Shown piece after piece: positions 1 to 8,662 of a DNA stretch of 64,000 nt (position 1 is its first letter; every line of letters begins with the position of its first letter). The position numbers and the translations under genes are program-made. The stretch is from Flavipsychrobacter sp. (GTDB taxonomy: Bacteria; Bacteroidota; Bacteroidia; Chitinophagales; Chitinophagaceae): assembly GCA_024508935.1 (NCBI GenBank), contig JANINW010000018.1:191125-255124 (forward strand). The letters run 5' to 3'. Under the pieces are notes generated by a model. That model was not told the origin of the DNA, searched no databases, and worked only from the letters and a program-made list of their open reading frames with translations.

Positions 1-762
1 AGCCTGGAGTGATTGATATTGTGAAAGTGGTATTGTTGGGTTTTTAAAGAAACTGCCTGCGTTGCCTATTTTTTTAGGATCGGGCAGTTTGCTGGTACGT
101 ATGGCTATCACAGCCTCGGCAATTGCTTTAATGGATATATCAGTAACCCCCCTCTTTTGCAATTCCTGTTCAATGGCGCCATAGCTGGTATTAAAGCCGG
201 GCTTTTTATTCAGGCGGAAAGTAACTGCATTGATAAATACTTTATTCTTCAGCTCTTGCTTAAAGATGCTATCGCGATAGCCGAACCTGCATTCTTCATT
301 GTTATAGGTAATGAATTCCTCTTCTTCCCAATGCCATGCGGTAACATGCTCAATGGTTTGTTTTACTTCCACGCCATACGCGCCTATATTTTGCATAGGT
401 GCTGCCCCAACTGTACCTGGTATCAATGCAAGGTTCTCTATCCCGGCCCAACCATTAGCTATAGCATACATCACCAGTTCGTGCCATACCTCGCCTGCCT
501 GTACACGCAGCCATACATACGCACCATCTTCTTTTATTTTTTCTATGCCTTTTATGCGGTTCAATAAAACCAGGCCCGATACCGGTTTTGTGAGAAGCAC
601 ATTGCTGCCGCCACCCAACACCTTTTTTTCTTTGGGTAATAATATATCGGCAGATATACCGGGTAATAAACTTTCATTATCCAGTTCTAAAAAATATTCT
701 GCCGGCACATCCATGCCGAAGGTGTTGTATGGTTTGAGTGAAATATCCTGGTGTACTTCCAT
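1..762 (-). CDS. murB: UDP-N-acetylenolpyruvoylglucosamine reductase MurB (3' end cut off)
   Basis: MurB reduces UDP-GlcNAc-enolpyruvate to UDP-MurNAc with NADPH and FAD in cytoplasmic peptidoglycan precursor synthesis. The frame begins at ATG 762 and stays open to the window edge, giving 254 codons. Visible motifs in order are an N-terminal SLKPYNTFG, the FAD-binding GGGSNVL, the long FAD motif IPGTVGAAPMQNIGAYG, GYRDSIFK, and GNAGSFFKNP, whose serine is the catalytic proton donor in the family. The last part of the substrate domain is missing because the window ends. The ATG overlaps the stop codon of the upstream epimerase by one base (TAATG), so the two are probably translationally coupled. 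That fits a shared peptidoglycan theme: precursor synthesis and murein peptide recycling. The family assignment is firm. Confidence 0.95.
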   Translation of the reverse strand, partial: MEVHQDISLKPYNTFGMDVPAEYFLELDNESLLPGISADILLPKEKKVLGGGSNVLLTKPVSGLVLLNRIKGIEKIKEDGAYVWLRVQAGEVWHELVMYAIANGWAGIENLALIPGTVGAAPMQNIGAYGVEVKQTIEHVTAWHWEEEEFITYNNEECRFGYRDSIFKQELKNKVFINAVTFRLNKKPGFNTSYGAIEQELQKRGVTDISIKAIAEAVIAIRTSKLPDPKKIGNAGSFFKNPTIPLSQYQSLQA

Positions 763-1808
763 TATTGCGCAAACTTACTGCTTTCAAATTTTTCTCCTTT
801 AAATTGGATACCCAATCCCGGATAGTTACTTACGCTGATAATACCATCTGTGTACTTCAGGCCAATGGCTATGTCTTCCTTCAAGAGTAAGGGGCCGTCA
901 GCATCTGCCTCATCCAGTATAGGCAGCAGATGTGCTACTGCAGCCGTTCCAATGGTGCTTTCATTCATTGAGCCCATCATTACCTTCAGTCCCGATTTCC
1001 TGGCCTGCTCTACCATACGCAATGCTGGGGTAATACCACCACACTTTGCGAGTTTTATATTTATCCCATGAAATCCGTCCATACATTTTATTACATCGTC
1101 TTCTGTCTGGCAGCTTTCATCTGCAAACAGCGGAAGGGGTGAGAATGCTTTCAACTCTTTCATGGCCTCCCATTCAGTTTTTGCCAAAGGCTGTTCTACC
1201 AATGTTACACCTAATGCTTTCAGTTCAGGTAAAAGCTGTTTGGCGTCATCCAGTGTCCATGCTTCATTGGCATCTACTCTAAAAGGCGACTGAGTATGTT
1301 TTCTCAGGTTGCGTATAATGTCTATTTCGTTTGCGCTGCCTAGCTTTATTTTATACAATGGCCAGGGGTGGGCCTTTAGTTTTTCAACCATGGCATCTAT
1401 ACTATCTATGCCAATGGTATAGTCTGTTAACGGCTCATTTCTCCAGGGGAAACCCAGCAGCTGGTATAAAGGTTTGCGTCGTAATTGTGCAAACAGGTCC
1501 CAGGCGGCAATGTCCAGTGCAGCCGTAAGAAAATGCTGACCAGGAATGAGATGATGCAGAAAATGCCAGAAACGTTCAGGCTCAGTAAGGGCATACCGTT
1601 CTATCATCTGCCGTTTACTTTCCAGCACTTCTGTCATTGCTTCTACAGTCACACCGTAGTATTTGATCGCGGTTGCTTCACCGTATCCGCGTAGGTTGCC
1701 TAAGCCCAGTGATACAATTAAGGTAGGCTGATGAGTTTTGGTGCCTTTGGAAATAGTAAAAGGATATTGAAATTCCAGGTCGTAAGAATAATGCCTCAGC
1801 TGCAACAT
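762..1808 (-). CDS. L-Ala-D/L-Glu epimerase (dipeptide epimerase, enolase superfamily)
   Basis: This 348-residue protein belongs to the muconate-lactonizing branch of the enolase superfamily. The catalytic pattern is complete: KIK at 153-155 (acid/base lysine), metal ligands D179 (DAN), E205 (VEQP) and D230 (ADES), and a second lysine region, NIKLAKCGG, at 250-258. A loop with GSMNEST follows near 290. This spacing, with ADES and the C-terminal DADGP, matches Ala-Glu dipeptide epimerases such as YcjG/YkfB, which epimerise L-Ala-D-Glu from recycled murein. Coupling to murB by a one-base overlap supports a cell-wall role. Exact dipeptide specificity cannot be read from sequence, and related enzymes accept other dipeptides. 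Confidence 0.85.
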   Translation of the reverse strand: MLQLRHYSYDLEFQYPFTISKGTKTHQPTLIVSLGLGNLRGYGEATAIKYYGVTVEAMTEVLESKRQMIERYALTEPERFWHFLHHLIPGQHFLTAALDIAAWDLFAQLRRKPLYQLLGFPWRNEPLTDYTIGIDSIDAMVEKLKAHPWPLYKIKLGSANEIDIIRNLRKHTQSPFRVDANEAWTLDDAKQLLPELKALGVTLVEQPLAKTEWEAMKELKAFSPLPLFADESCQTEDDVIKCMDGFHGINIKLAKCGGITPALRMVEQARKSGLKVMMGSMNESTIGTAAVAHLLPILDEADADGPLLLKEDIAIGLKYTDGIISVSNYPGLGIQFKGEKFESSKFAQ

Positions 1809-1840
1809 TGGATAAAATTGCGATTATTAACGCAATAAAA

Positions 1841-1871
1841 AAACCGGTACAAGACCGGTTAATTTTTTTTT
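1841..1871 (-). terminator. Bidirectional intrinsic terminator
   Basis: A 7-bp perfect stem, AACCGGT (1842-1848) and ACCGGTT (1854-1860), has a 5-nt loop, an A-run on its left and a T-run on its right, so it can act on both strands. It lies directly after the stop of the exported protein gene ending at 1882 on the minus strand and insulates the epimerase-murB pair. Confidence 0.75.
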
Positions 1872-1881
1872 GAGGAATGTT

Positions 1882-2580
1882 TTATTTGAACTGGCGGAAG
1901 AAATAAGTGTAATCATCTTCCTGCATAATGAGTTCATTATCCTGGCATTTAATCACTTTGAAAACCCGGCGGTCACGGCCATTGCAAACTAAGGTCTGGT
2001 TGTTATAGCTTTCCACATACCAAGACGGGGCATTATCTGCGTCTTTCCGGGCAAACAATACGCCCAGTTTACCACCGTCCTGCGGCGCACTATATATATC
2101 TATAACCTTCAGCTGGCGGCTATAATCAATAGACTGGTTGGTTTTTGCACTGGTACCCTTATATACCGACCAATGCCCTGCCATCTGTTGTACATTGTTC
2201 ACCGGCGCAAAATGCTCTTCGGCCTTGGGTGCATTAGCTACAGCCACTTCTTTATAGGTCGTAAATTCATAAATACCGGCTTCATCTTTCAATACCAGTC
2301 GATTAGGCTTTTTTTCCATTATAGTAAAATAACGCATGCCCAGGTCAAGCGCATTATTTTCTATTTTATAAGTGCCTTTATATATCATACCTCCTGCCTT
2401 CTGCCATATATATTCATTGCCCACCATGAATTTTAATAATATAGTATCCCTGAAGCTGATAACGCCGTTATCGCTGTCCATGCGTTTTATTTCCCTCCAG
2501 TTTCCTGAAAGTGTATTCTTGTCTCCCGAAAAAGCGGCTAGTGGTGCGGCTAATAGTAATAGTGTTATGATTTTTCTCAT
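1882..2580 (-). CDS. Exported protein with two lipocalin-like modules, function unknown
   Basis: I do not recognise a named family. The protein is about 232 residues from ATG 2580. I chose this start because it begins a clean signal peptide (MRKIITLLLLAAPLAAFSG); an upstream in-frame extension adds only charged, unlikely residues. After the signal come two similar modules: about residues 24-110, with LSGNWREIKRMD and a YKGTYKIENN strand pattern, and about 130-232, with MAGHWSVYKGT. The W-x-x-(I/Y)-K opening and alternating beta strands resemble the lipocalin-like domains (DUF4488-type) common in Bacteroidota periplasmic proteins. A TATTTTTG -7 element lies about 30 nt upstream. It is divergently transcribed from the omega-amidase. 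A small-ligand-binding periplasmic role is inference only. Confidence 0.7.
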   Translation of the reverse strand: MRKIITLLLLAAPLAAFSGDKNTLSGNWREIKRMDSDNGVISFRDTILLKFMVGNEYIWQKAGGMIYKGTYKIENNALDLGMRYFTIMEKKPNRLVLKDEAGIYEFTTYKEVAVANAPKAEEHFAPVNNVQQMAGHWSVYKGTSAKTNQSIDYSRQLKVIDIYSAPQDGGKLGVLFARKDADNAPSWYVESYNNQTLVCNGRDRRVFKVIKCQDNELIMQEDDYTYFFRQFK

Positions 2581-2610
2581 GATATTTGTAAAGTTAGAAC
2601 GAAAGCGTAT

Positions 2611-2618
2611 CAAAAATA
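2611..2618 (-). promoter_or_regulatory. TAnnTTTG -7 promoter element (TATTTTTG)
   Basis: On the minus strand this reads TATTTTTG, a perfect match to the Bacteroidota -7 consensus, 30 nt upstream of the exported-protein ATG at 2580. No clear -33 TTTG was found at the right distance. Confidence 0.5.
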
Positions 2619-2641
2619 TTCAAAATATTCTACATTAAGTT

Positions 2642-3427
2642 ATGGCAGGAACACAGTTAAACATTAGCCTTATACAACCCGATATCATCTGGGAAGACAG
2701 GGATGCTAACCTGAAACAGTACACTGCTATGATAGATAACATACAGGGGAAGAAAGAAGTTGTAGTGCTGCCCGAAATGTTTACTACCGGGTTCAGCATG
2801 TCGCCGGCAAATATTGCAGATACTATGGATGGCCCTGCGGTGAACTGGATGAAGGAGACAGCTGCAAAAAACCGTTGCATAATAACCGGGAGCCTCATCA
2901 TAAAGGAGCATGACAAATATTATAACCGGCTTTTATGGGTACAGCCTAATGGCGTTATTGGCCAGTATGATAAAAGGCACCTGTTTGCCTATGCCGGCGA
3001 AGATGAGAAATATACACCTGGAGATAAAAGGTTGATCGCACAGGTAAACGGGTTTAAAGTGTGCCTGATGGTGTGCTATGACCTGAGGTTCCCGGTATGG
3101 GCCCGGAATAAGGATGCTGCGTATGACGTATTGATATATGTGGCAAACTGGCCGGAAGTGCGCAACCTGGCCTGGAAAACCCTGTTACAGGCCCGCGCCA
3201 TTGAGAACCTAAGCTATGTAGTAGGGATAAACCGGGTAGGTATAGATGCCAACGGAATAAGGTATAAGGGAGAAAGTAGTGTATTTGGACCACTGGGAGA
3301 GCCCTTGTGGCAGGATTTTAGCGGCAACGCGCTATCGCAAACGGTAACAATTGAAAAGCAGCATGTGGATGAAACACGTGCTAAACTGCCATTCCTGGAT
3401 GATGCAGACAATTTTGTCCTCTTATAA
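2642..3427 (+). CDS. Omega-amidase / nitrilase-superfamily hydrolase (YafV/Nit2-like)
   Basis: This 261-residue protein is a carbon-nitrogen hydrolase with the full Glu-Lys-Cys triad: E45 in VVLPEMFTTGFSM, K111 in YDKRHLF and C145 in LMVCYDLRFP. The motifs PEMFTTGFSM and YDLRFPVW are typical of the YafV/Nit2 omega-amidase group, which hydrolyses alpha-ketoglutaramate and alpha-ketosuccinamate made by glutamine transaminases (methionine salvage repair). The length is normal for the family and the product should be cytosolic, as no signal is seen. The gene starts 61 bp from the divergent exported-protein gene and is probably monocistronic. Other amide substrates remain possible. Confidence 0.85.
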   Translation: MAGTQLNISLIQPDIIWEDRDANLKQYTAMIDNIQGKKEVVVLPEMFTTGFSMSPANIADTMDGPAVNWMKETAAKNRCIITGSLIIKEHDKYYNRLLWVQPNGVIGQYDKRHLFAYAGEDEKYTPGDKRLIAQVNGFKVCLMVCYDLRFPVWARNKDAAYDVLIYVANWPEVRNLAWKTLLQARAIENLSYVVGINRVGIDANGIRYKGESSVFGPLGEPLWQDFSGNALSQTVTIEKQHVDETRAKLPFLDDADNFVLL

Positions 3428-3540
3428 ACCGCCTGCTTATATATATTAAATAGAATTGTTTAACCATGGCACAATAGTTTTATATATATGAGTGTCAATG
3501 GGTTAATACCCTTTTCACATAGCAGATGACTGCATTTTGC

Positions 3541-3548
3541 TACATTTG
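3541..3548 (+). promoter_or_regulatory. TAnnTTTG -7 promoter element (TACATTTG)
   Basis: A perfect -7 match 29 nt upstream of the RND exporter ATG at 3578. The preceding 110 bp after the omega-amidase stop is AT-rich with runs of TATA and holds no gene. Confidence 0.5.
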
Positions 3549-3577
3549 CGCCCGAATCTATTAGATTTTATATATCG

Positions 3578-5941
3578 ATGTGGCACCGTATAGCTGGGTT
3601 TATAATTAAGTTCCGTATTGCATTACTGCTTGTTTTATTAGCATTGACCGGCCTTATGGCATACTATGCCTCCCAGGTACAGTTGAGCTACGAATTTACA
3701 AGTGCTATTCCTACAGACAATCCTAAGTACAAAGACTACCAGGCTTTCCGCAAGAAATTTGGGGAGGACGGTAATATGATGGTGATTGGTGTGCAAACCG
3801 ATAAGTTTTTCGACCAGCAATTTTTTGCAGACTATACAGCACTTGTATCCAGGCTGGAAAAAGTAAAAGCTGTAGAGAATGTTTTGAGCATTCCGGGAGC
3901 TGTAAATTTGGTAAAAGATACAGCCACAGGCAAACTGCAGGTTGTGAGGTTAGTACCGAAGGGCGCCATTCCTAATGCCGATAGCGTAAAGAATGTATTT
4001 TATAACCTGCCTTTTTATAAAGGCTTTTTATATAACCCGGAAACCAAAGCCTATATGATGGCTTTGAATATTGATAAGAAAGTACTGAATTCTAAAAACC
4101 GGACAGGCGTAGTAAAAGAATTAGTGGCGCTGGCCGATGATTTCGGGAAAACACACCAGGTAGAGATGCATTATTCCGGTCTGCCGCTTATCCGTACTAT
4201 TATGGCTACGCAGGTACAGTCTGAAATGAAGCTGTTCCTGGTCTTGTCTTTTATACTCACGGCTATTATCCTGGCATTGTTCTTCCGCTCATTTGTAGCG
4301 GTACTGGCTTCTATGCTGGTAGTAGCAGTGGGTGTAGTATTTTCTATGGGCACTATTGTGCTACTGGGTTACAAGATTACCTTGCTTACGGCGCTCATAC
4401 CACCATTGATAGTGGTGATAGGTATACCCAACTGCGTGTACCTCCTCAATAAATACCACGCTGAATATAACCGCCACCAGAATAAGGCCAAAGCACTGCT
4501 GCGCATGGTAGAGCGTATGGGTATTGTTACCCTGTTTACCAACCTGACTGCTGCCATAGGTTTTGGCGTGTTTTATTTTACCAAAAGCAACCTGCTGCGC
4601 GAATTCGGTTTAGTGGCAGGTATCAATATCATGGCCGTATTTGCCATTTCACTGATATTCATTCCGGCATTATTCAGCTTCCTGCCCGCGCCTAAAGGCC
4701 GCCATACCAGCTACCTGGAAAGCGCCTGGATGCATAAACTGCTGAGTATGCTTACAAGGTGGGTGTTCAGCCACAGGATATGGATATATAGTTTGACCAT
4801 CCTTATCTGCATCGTATCTGTAATAGGTATGATGAAGCTGGATACAGTAGGGCATATTGTAGATGATCTTCCTAAAGACGGCAAAGTATATACCGACCTG
4901 AAATTTTTTGAAAGCAATTTCCGCGGTGTAATGCCACTTGAGATTGTAATAGACACGAAAAAGAAAAATGGTGCAGTATCGCTACCCGTACTGGAGAAAA
5001 TGGATGAGATGACTACTTTCCTCCACCAGTTCCCAGAGATCGGCCATTCTCTTTCTATTACAGAAGGTATAAAATTTGCACGCCAGGCTTATTACGATGG
5101 CGACAGCAGCAGCTATGCCGTGCCTAATGTATTTGATGGTGCATTCATACAGCCATACCTGCGTGCCAAAGCAGGTAGTAATAACAATATGTTCAATAAG
5201 CTGATAACTGCGTTTGTGGACAGCACCAAGCAGCAAACCCGTATTAGCGTAAGCATGGCCGATGTAGGCTCTAAGCGCCTGCCTGTTTTATTAGACAGCA
5301 TCCGGCCCAAAACATACCAGATATTCGACAGTACCAAATACAATATTAAGTTTACTGGCACCAGCATCGTATTCCTGGAAGGCAGCCGTTTCATTATCAA
5401 TAGTCTTAGAGATAGCCTGGTACTTGCGTTTATTATGATATTCGGCTGCATGGTATTCCTGTTCCGTTCATGGCGCGTACTATTGATATCTATTGTTATA
5501 AACGTAGTACCGTTGCTTATTACTGCAGGTATTATGGGCTGGGCAGGCGTGCCTATCAAACCTTCTACTGTGCTTGTATTCAGTGTGGCATTGGGTATTA
5601 CTATCGACGTGACCATACGTTTCCTGGTAAACTTCAAGCAGGAATTAGAAAGACACGATGAAGGCATTGCCAAAACAGTAGAGCGTACGATACATGATAC
5701 AGGCCTGAGCATTATTTACACATCACTGATTCTTATAGCTGGCTTCGGCGTGTTCGCCTTATCAGAATTTGATGGTACCAAATCGCTGGGTTACCTCACC
5801 TCGCTTACTTTACTGATGGCTATGATCACTAATCTCACACTGCAGCCTGCATTGCTGATGTGGATGGATAAAGCCATGATGCGTAAACAAAAAAGCCCGG
5901 GATGGATGAAAGAAGATAGCGGCGATACCAATGCTGGCTAA
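3578..5941 (+). CDS. MMPL/RND-family exporter with two SSD-like halves
   Basis: This 787-residue inner-membrane protein has the duplicated RND layout: TM1 near 13-32, a large extracytoplasmic loop to about 215, a five-helix block (about 217-385), then TM7 near 405-425, a second large loop to about 615, and a second helix block to about 770. It is about three quarters of the length of AcrB-type pumps and lacks their docking domain, which fits the MMPL or 'predicted exporter' branch that moves lipids, hopanoids or siderophores using the proton gradient. No membrane fusion protein or outer-membrane factor is adjacent. Its 3' end overlaps the converging response regulator by 4 bp. The substrate is unknown. 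Confidence 0.85.
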   Translation: MWHRIAGFIIKFRIALLLVLLALTGLMAYYASQVQLSYEFTSAIPTDNPKYKDYQAFRKKFGEDGNMMVIGVQTDKFFDQQFFADYTALVSRLEKVKAVENVLSIPGAVNLVKDTATGKLQVVRLVPKGAIPNADSVKNVFYNLPFYKGFLYNPETKAYMMALNIDKKVLNSKNRTGVVKELVALADDFGKTHQVEMHYSGLPLIRTIMATQVQSEMKLFLVLSFILTAIILALFFRSFVAVLASMLVVAVGVVFSMGTIVLLGYKITLLTALIPPLIVVIGIPNCVYLLNKYHAEYNRHQNKAKALLRMVERMGIVTLFTNLTAAIGFGVFYFTKSNLLREFGLVAGINIMAVFAISLIFIPALFSFLPAPKGRHTSYLESAWMHKLLSMLTRWVFSHRIWIYSLTILICIVSVIGMMKLDTVGHIVDDLPKDGKVYTDLKFFESNFRGVMPLEIVIDTKKKNGAVSLPVLEKMDEMTTFLHQFPEIGHSLSITEGIKFARQAYYDGDSSSYAVPNVFDGAFIQPYLRAKAGSNNNMFNKLITAFVDSTKQQTRISVSMADVGSKRLPVLLDSIRPKTYQIFDSTKYNIKFTGTSIVFLEGSRFIINSLRDSLVLAFIMIFGCMVFLFRSWRVLLISIVINVVPLLITAGIMGWAGVPIKPSTVLVFSVALGITIDVTIRFLVNFKQELERHDEGIAKTVERTIHDTGLSIIYTSLILIAGFGVFALSEFDGTKSLGYLTSLTLLMAMITNLTLQPALLMWMDKAMMRKQKSPGWMKEDSGDTNAG

Positions 5942-6639
5942 TGGCGGTTGGCGGCAGCGGTCATAAGATCCGTAGCAAGTTCCAGGGATAATAAACCGGT
6001 GTTTATTGCAAACATCACCAGGCCTATACGTGTATTTACCTGCAGCTTATCAAACAGGTTATCGCGGTAGCCCTCTACGGTCCGCACGCTGAGTTTCATT
6101 TTCGCGGCTATTTCTTTATAGTTAAGCTCGCTGCAGCAAAATGCCAGGAATTCCAGTTCCTTGTCCGTTATTTTCGGCAGGAGTTCCTTATTCTTGAATT
6201 TTGCCTCTACAACCTGGAATATACTGCTGGATACCAGTTCAGAATCGTAATACCCTTTTTTATAAATACTCATTAAAGCAGCATACAATTCTTCGGGTGG
6301 CGAAGCTTTGAGCAGGTAGCCGTTCGCGCCGCTTTTTATCATCCGCAGTATACTAAACTCATTATTGTGCATGGATAATACCAGGCACTTCATTTCTGGC
6401 CAGTTATATTTCAATTCCAATATGGTCTCAAAACCATTTAATACCGGCATACTGATGTCCAGAATACAGATATCGGGTATTTTTTTTGTTTCCTTCAGTT
6501 GCTTTATAAGCATATCGCCATTATCGGCTTCCAGTACTACTTCTACACCTTCAAAAGAATTGAGCAGGCTTACCGCCCCCTTGCGCATCATTATATGGTC
6601 GTCCGCTATAGCTACACGTATATATTTTTGCTTACTCAT
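5938..6639 (-). CDS. LuxR/NarL-type response regulator
   Basis: This 233-residue regulator has an N-terminal receiver domain (acidic pair D13-D14, phosphoacceptor D61 in ILDISMP, K111 in YLLKAS) and a C-terminal LuxR-type helix-turn-helix starting near 160, with ITDKELEFLAFC, YKEIAAKMKLS and VRTVEGYRDN. It is the output partner of the kinase encoded directly upstream: the two genes overlap by four bases (6636-6639). It is the last gene of the operon that runs lipoprotein, 7-TM protein, kinase, regulator. The extra C-terminal tail after the HTH (to 233) is short and unremarkable. Target genes are not identifiable; the palindrome array at 8663-8725 is a candidate binding site by position only. 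Confidence 0.92.
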   Translation of the reverse strand: MSKQKYIRVAIADDHIMMRKGAVSLLNSFEGVEVVLEADNGDMLIKQLKETKKIPDICILDISMPVLNGFETILELKYNWPEMKCLVLSMHNNEFSILRMIKSGANGYLLKASPPEELYAALMSIYKKGYYDSELVSSSIFQVVEAKFKNKELLPKITDKELEFLAFCCSELNYKEIAAKMKLSVRTVEGYRDNLFDKLQVNTRIGLVMFAINTGLLSLELATDLMTAAANRH

Positions 6640-7427
6640 ACCGGTTTATTTAGTGATAGCAATAATTCAGTTCCCTCTTGTCCTGAACGAATATTCAATT
6701 GGCCATTCATTAGTTTCACACGTTGTTTCATATTGATGATCCCTATGCCGCCTGCATTATTATTTTCAATAGCCTCAGGGTCAAAGCCCTTACCATCATC
6801 TGCAATATGCATAATAAAGTCTGATGCTGTGTATTCCAGTTTTATCTTCACAAGAGCGGCATGCGCATGTTTCACAATATTGGATATGGCTTCCTGCGCA
6901 ATGCGGAATACCATTAATTCCTGCTCTGCCGGCAGGTCGAACGGCTCATCTTCCGAAACGAATTCATACTTCAGTTTGCTGGTAGATTGCAGGTAGGCCA
7001 GCTCTTTTTTTATAGAAGCTTCCAGCCCTATACGGTTAATGTATTCGCTGTTCAACACATGGCTTACATTCCTCAGGTCTTCCAGCGATTTTTTCAGCAG
7101 TTGTGTTGACCGTTCTATAATATGTTTCTTTTCTTCTTCCGATACATTATTGCTGCTGAGCGTATATAAGCCAAGCTGGGCAGCACCCAGCGTTTGGCCT
7201 ATATTATCATGTATCTCCTGCGATACCTGGTTCAATGCCTGTTCCTGCACTTCCAGTTTTGTATTCAGTATTTCGTTCTCGTATTTAAATTCCATTTCGC
7301 GTTTCTCCATCTCAAAACGCTTATGCTTGTTTTTATTGATGACCATAAAAATGGTGATATAAAAACTAAACAGCGTCACCACAAGTGAGCCGGCAATTAG
7401 TAGAGGGATGAGAGAACTATCGTTCAA
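6636..7427 (-). CDS. Sensor histidine kinase, HisKA_3 (NarX/LiaS-like)
   Basis: This 263-residue kinase has one N-terminal membrane helix (about 5-30), a coiled linker (about 35-70) and a HisKA_3 dimerisation helix with the phosphoacceptor H73 in QEIHDNIGQTL. The C-terminal HATPase_c domain contains ISNIVKHA (N box), DDGKGFD (G1) and GGIGIINMKQRV (G2). It has no sensory domain of its own, so the signal probably comes from the 7-TM protein encoded just upstream. The assigned start is a TTG at 7427, overlapping the 7-TM gene by 11 bp; no ATG precedes the membrane helix, so TTG is the best choice but is not proven. It should phosphorylate the regulator that overlaps its 3' end. Confidence 0.9.
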   Translation of the reverse strand: MNDSSLIPLLIAGSLVVTLFSFYITIFMVINKNKHKRFEMEKREMEFKYENEILNTKLEVQEQALNQVSQEIHDNIGQTLGAAQLGLYTLSSNNVSEEEKKHIIERSTQLLKKSLEDLRNVSHVLNSEYINRIGLEASIKKELAYLQSTSKLKYEFVSEDEPFDLPAEQELMVFRIAQEAISNIVKHAHAALVKIKLEYTASDFIMHIADDGKGFDPEAIENNNAGGIGIINMKQRVKLMNGQLNIRSGQEGTELLLSLNKPV

Positions 7428-8064
7428 ATTGTGATATTCTTTTAGATGTGAGAAATAGTGTTGCTCCGAGTCCTAAATAGGTAAGAATATTCACACTTAC
7501 TAAAATATAGGCGATGTATTTAATAAAATATGCGGCATGTTTATCAATAATTTCATGCATAGCCCAGTATGTTAGCGTAATGCTCCAGAAGCTCAACAAA
7601 ATGAATGAGATCCAAAAATGTTGATTCCTTATTAAATCATGGTTTTCATTTAAAAACATTTCTATAAAAGAGTACAATGCCATGAATACAATGATCAAGC
7701 TCTCGAATACTAAAAAATAGTAATTAGAAGTATTTAAAGGTTGAAGAAATAAAATATTAAGTATCGATGCTATAACTCCTATTATCCCTATATAACGTCC
7801 TATATTTTTTCTTTTAAATGATGGTATACTTTCATTAAAATATAAAGAGATGATTAGGAATTGAATTGGATTAAACACATGGTAAATAGCCATGTTATTG
7901 CGATATTTTACCGCACTATAAATAGCATCTGTTTCAGCACAAAAAGTTACAATTAATAGTATTGTTATAATTCTGGCTGGTGTATGTGCTTTTCTAAAGG
8001 TAACTATCCCGCCTATTGCTGAAAGCAACAGGACGAATAGATATACTAATAGAAACGATAACAT
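7417..8064 (-). CDS. Seven-helix integral membrane protein, putative sensory partner
   Basis: No named family is recognised. The 215 residues hold about seven hydrophobic helices (roughly 2-20, 31-48, 62-78, 88-107, 113-133, 148-168, 178-202) with short loops and a short basic tail. It sits between a lipoprotein gene (5 bp upstream) and a histidine kinase that lacks a sensor domain (11-bp overlap), so it is very likely translated as part of the signalling unit. The inferred role is to sense a membrane-associated or small hydrophobic signal and pass it to the kinase. The codons are noticeably richer in A and T than those of the kinase and regulator, which may reflect the Phe/Ile/Leu-rich protein or a different history. 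Confidence 0.75.
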   Translation of the reverse strand: MLSFLLVYLFVLLLSAIGGIVTFRKAHTPARIITILLIVTFCAETDAIYSAVKYRNNMAIYHVFNPIQFLIISLYFNESIPSFKRKNIGRYIGIIGVIASILNILFLQPLNTSNYYFLVFESLIIVFMALYSFIEMFLNENHDLIRNQHFWISFILLSFWSITLTYWAMHEIIDKHAAYFIKYIAYILVSVNILTYLGLGATLFLTSKRISQFER

Positions 8065-8069
8065 ATTCT

Positions 8070-8591
8070 TTATGGATTGGGCAAAGTATCACTAATCGCG
8101 CTGCCTGCTGTAGGGCACATACTAGGACAGGCTGTAGCATTATCCATCACCTGTGGTCCGCTGCCTGCGTTCCTGTACACATAATTACCACTATCATCAT
8201 AGCCTGCTAAAATGATGGTTAATGCTCCGGGTTTATAACCGCAATAGCCTTCAGCAATAGCTGTCTGAGTATGTGCAAACATTAGTTTAAGCTTTGTTAT
8301 AGACGTATTGCCGTTGAGGTAAGCCCTTAAAGCATTTGCATCTACAATAAGCGAATGCAGGCTTGAATCCTGGCTGGGATAATTCACACTATTCAGGTAG
8401 CTTTTGATCATTGTATTCGCCTCTGCTATCGGGATAAAAACGCCGTTAGATGCAATAGTAGAGTCTGTGTCGTCGAGAAGTGTTTGTTTGGGAGTTGTAG
8501 TGCTGGTCTCTTCTTTAGTGTTGTTGTTTGCTTCACCACAAGACGCAAAAAGCAATGCGGCAAATGCAGATAAAATCAATGTGTTTTTCAT
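8070..8591 (-). CDS. Small lipoprotein heading a two-component operon
   Basis: This 173-residue protein starts with a lipoprotein signal and a lipobox, LFASC, with C18 as the lipidated residue, followed by an Asn/Thr/Glu-rich linker (about 20-38). The rest has no family I recognise. It contains paired cysteines near the middle (GYCGYKPG) and at the end (ATACPSMCPTAGS), which could form disulfides in the periplasm. It is the first gene of the operon with the 7-TM protein, kinase and regulator; only 5 bp separate it from the next start. A role as the extracytoplasmic ligand-binding part of the sensor is inferred from position. The upstream region carries an unusual palindrome array at 8663-8725. 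Confidence 0.75.
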   Translation of the reverse strand: MKNTLILSAFAALLFASCGEANNNTKEETSTTTPKQTLLDDTDSTIASNGVFIPIAEANTMIKSYLNSVNYPSQDSSLHSLIVDANALRAYLNGNTSITKLKLMFAHTQTAIAEGYCGYKPGALTIILAGYDDSGNYVYRNAGSGPQVMDNATACPSMCPTAGSAISDTLPNP

Positions 8592-8662
8592 AAAAACTGA
8601 ATGAATTACGGTTAGGTTAGGAAATTCAAGCGTGAAGATAGGGTGTTAAATGGGAAAAAAAG

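Noticed and set aside
5113-5712. 199-residue minus-strand reading frame inside the RND exporter gene
   Set aside because: It is the shadow of the exporter's helix-coding frame, has no ribosome binding site or family features, and the plus-strand gene is clearly real.
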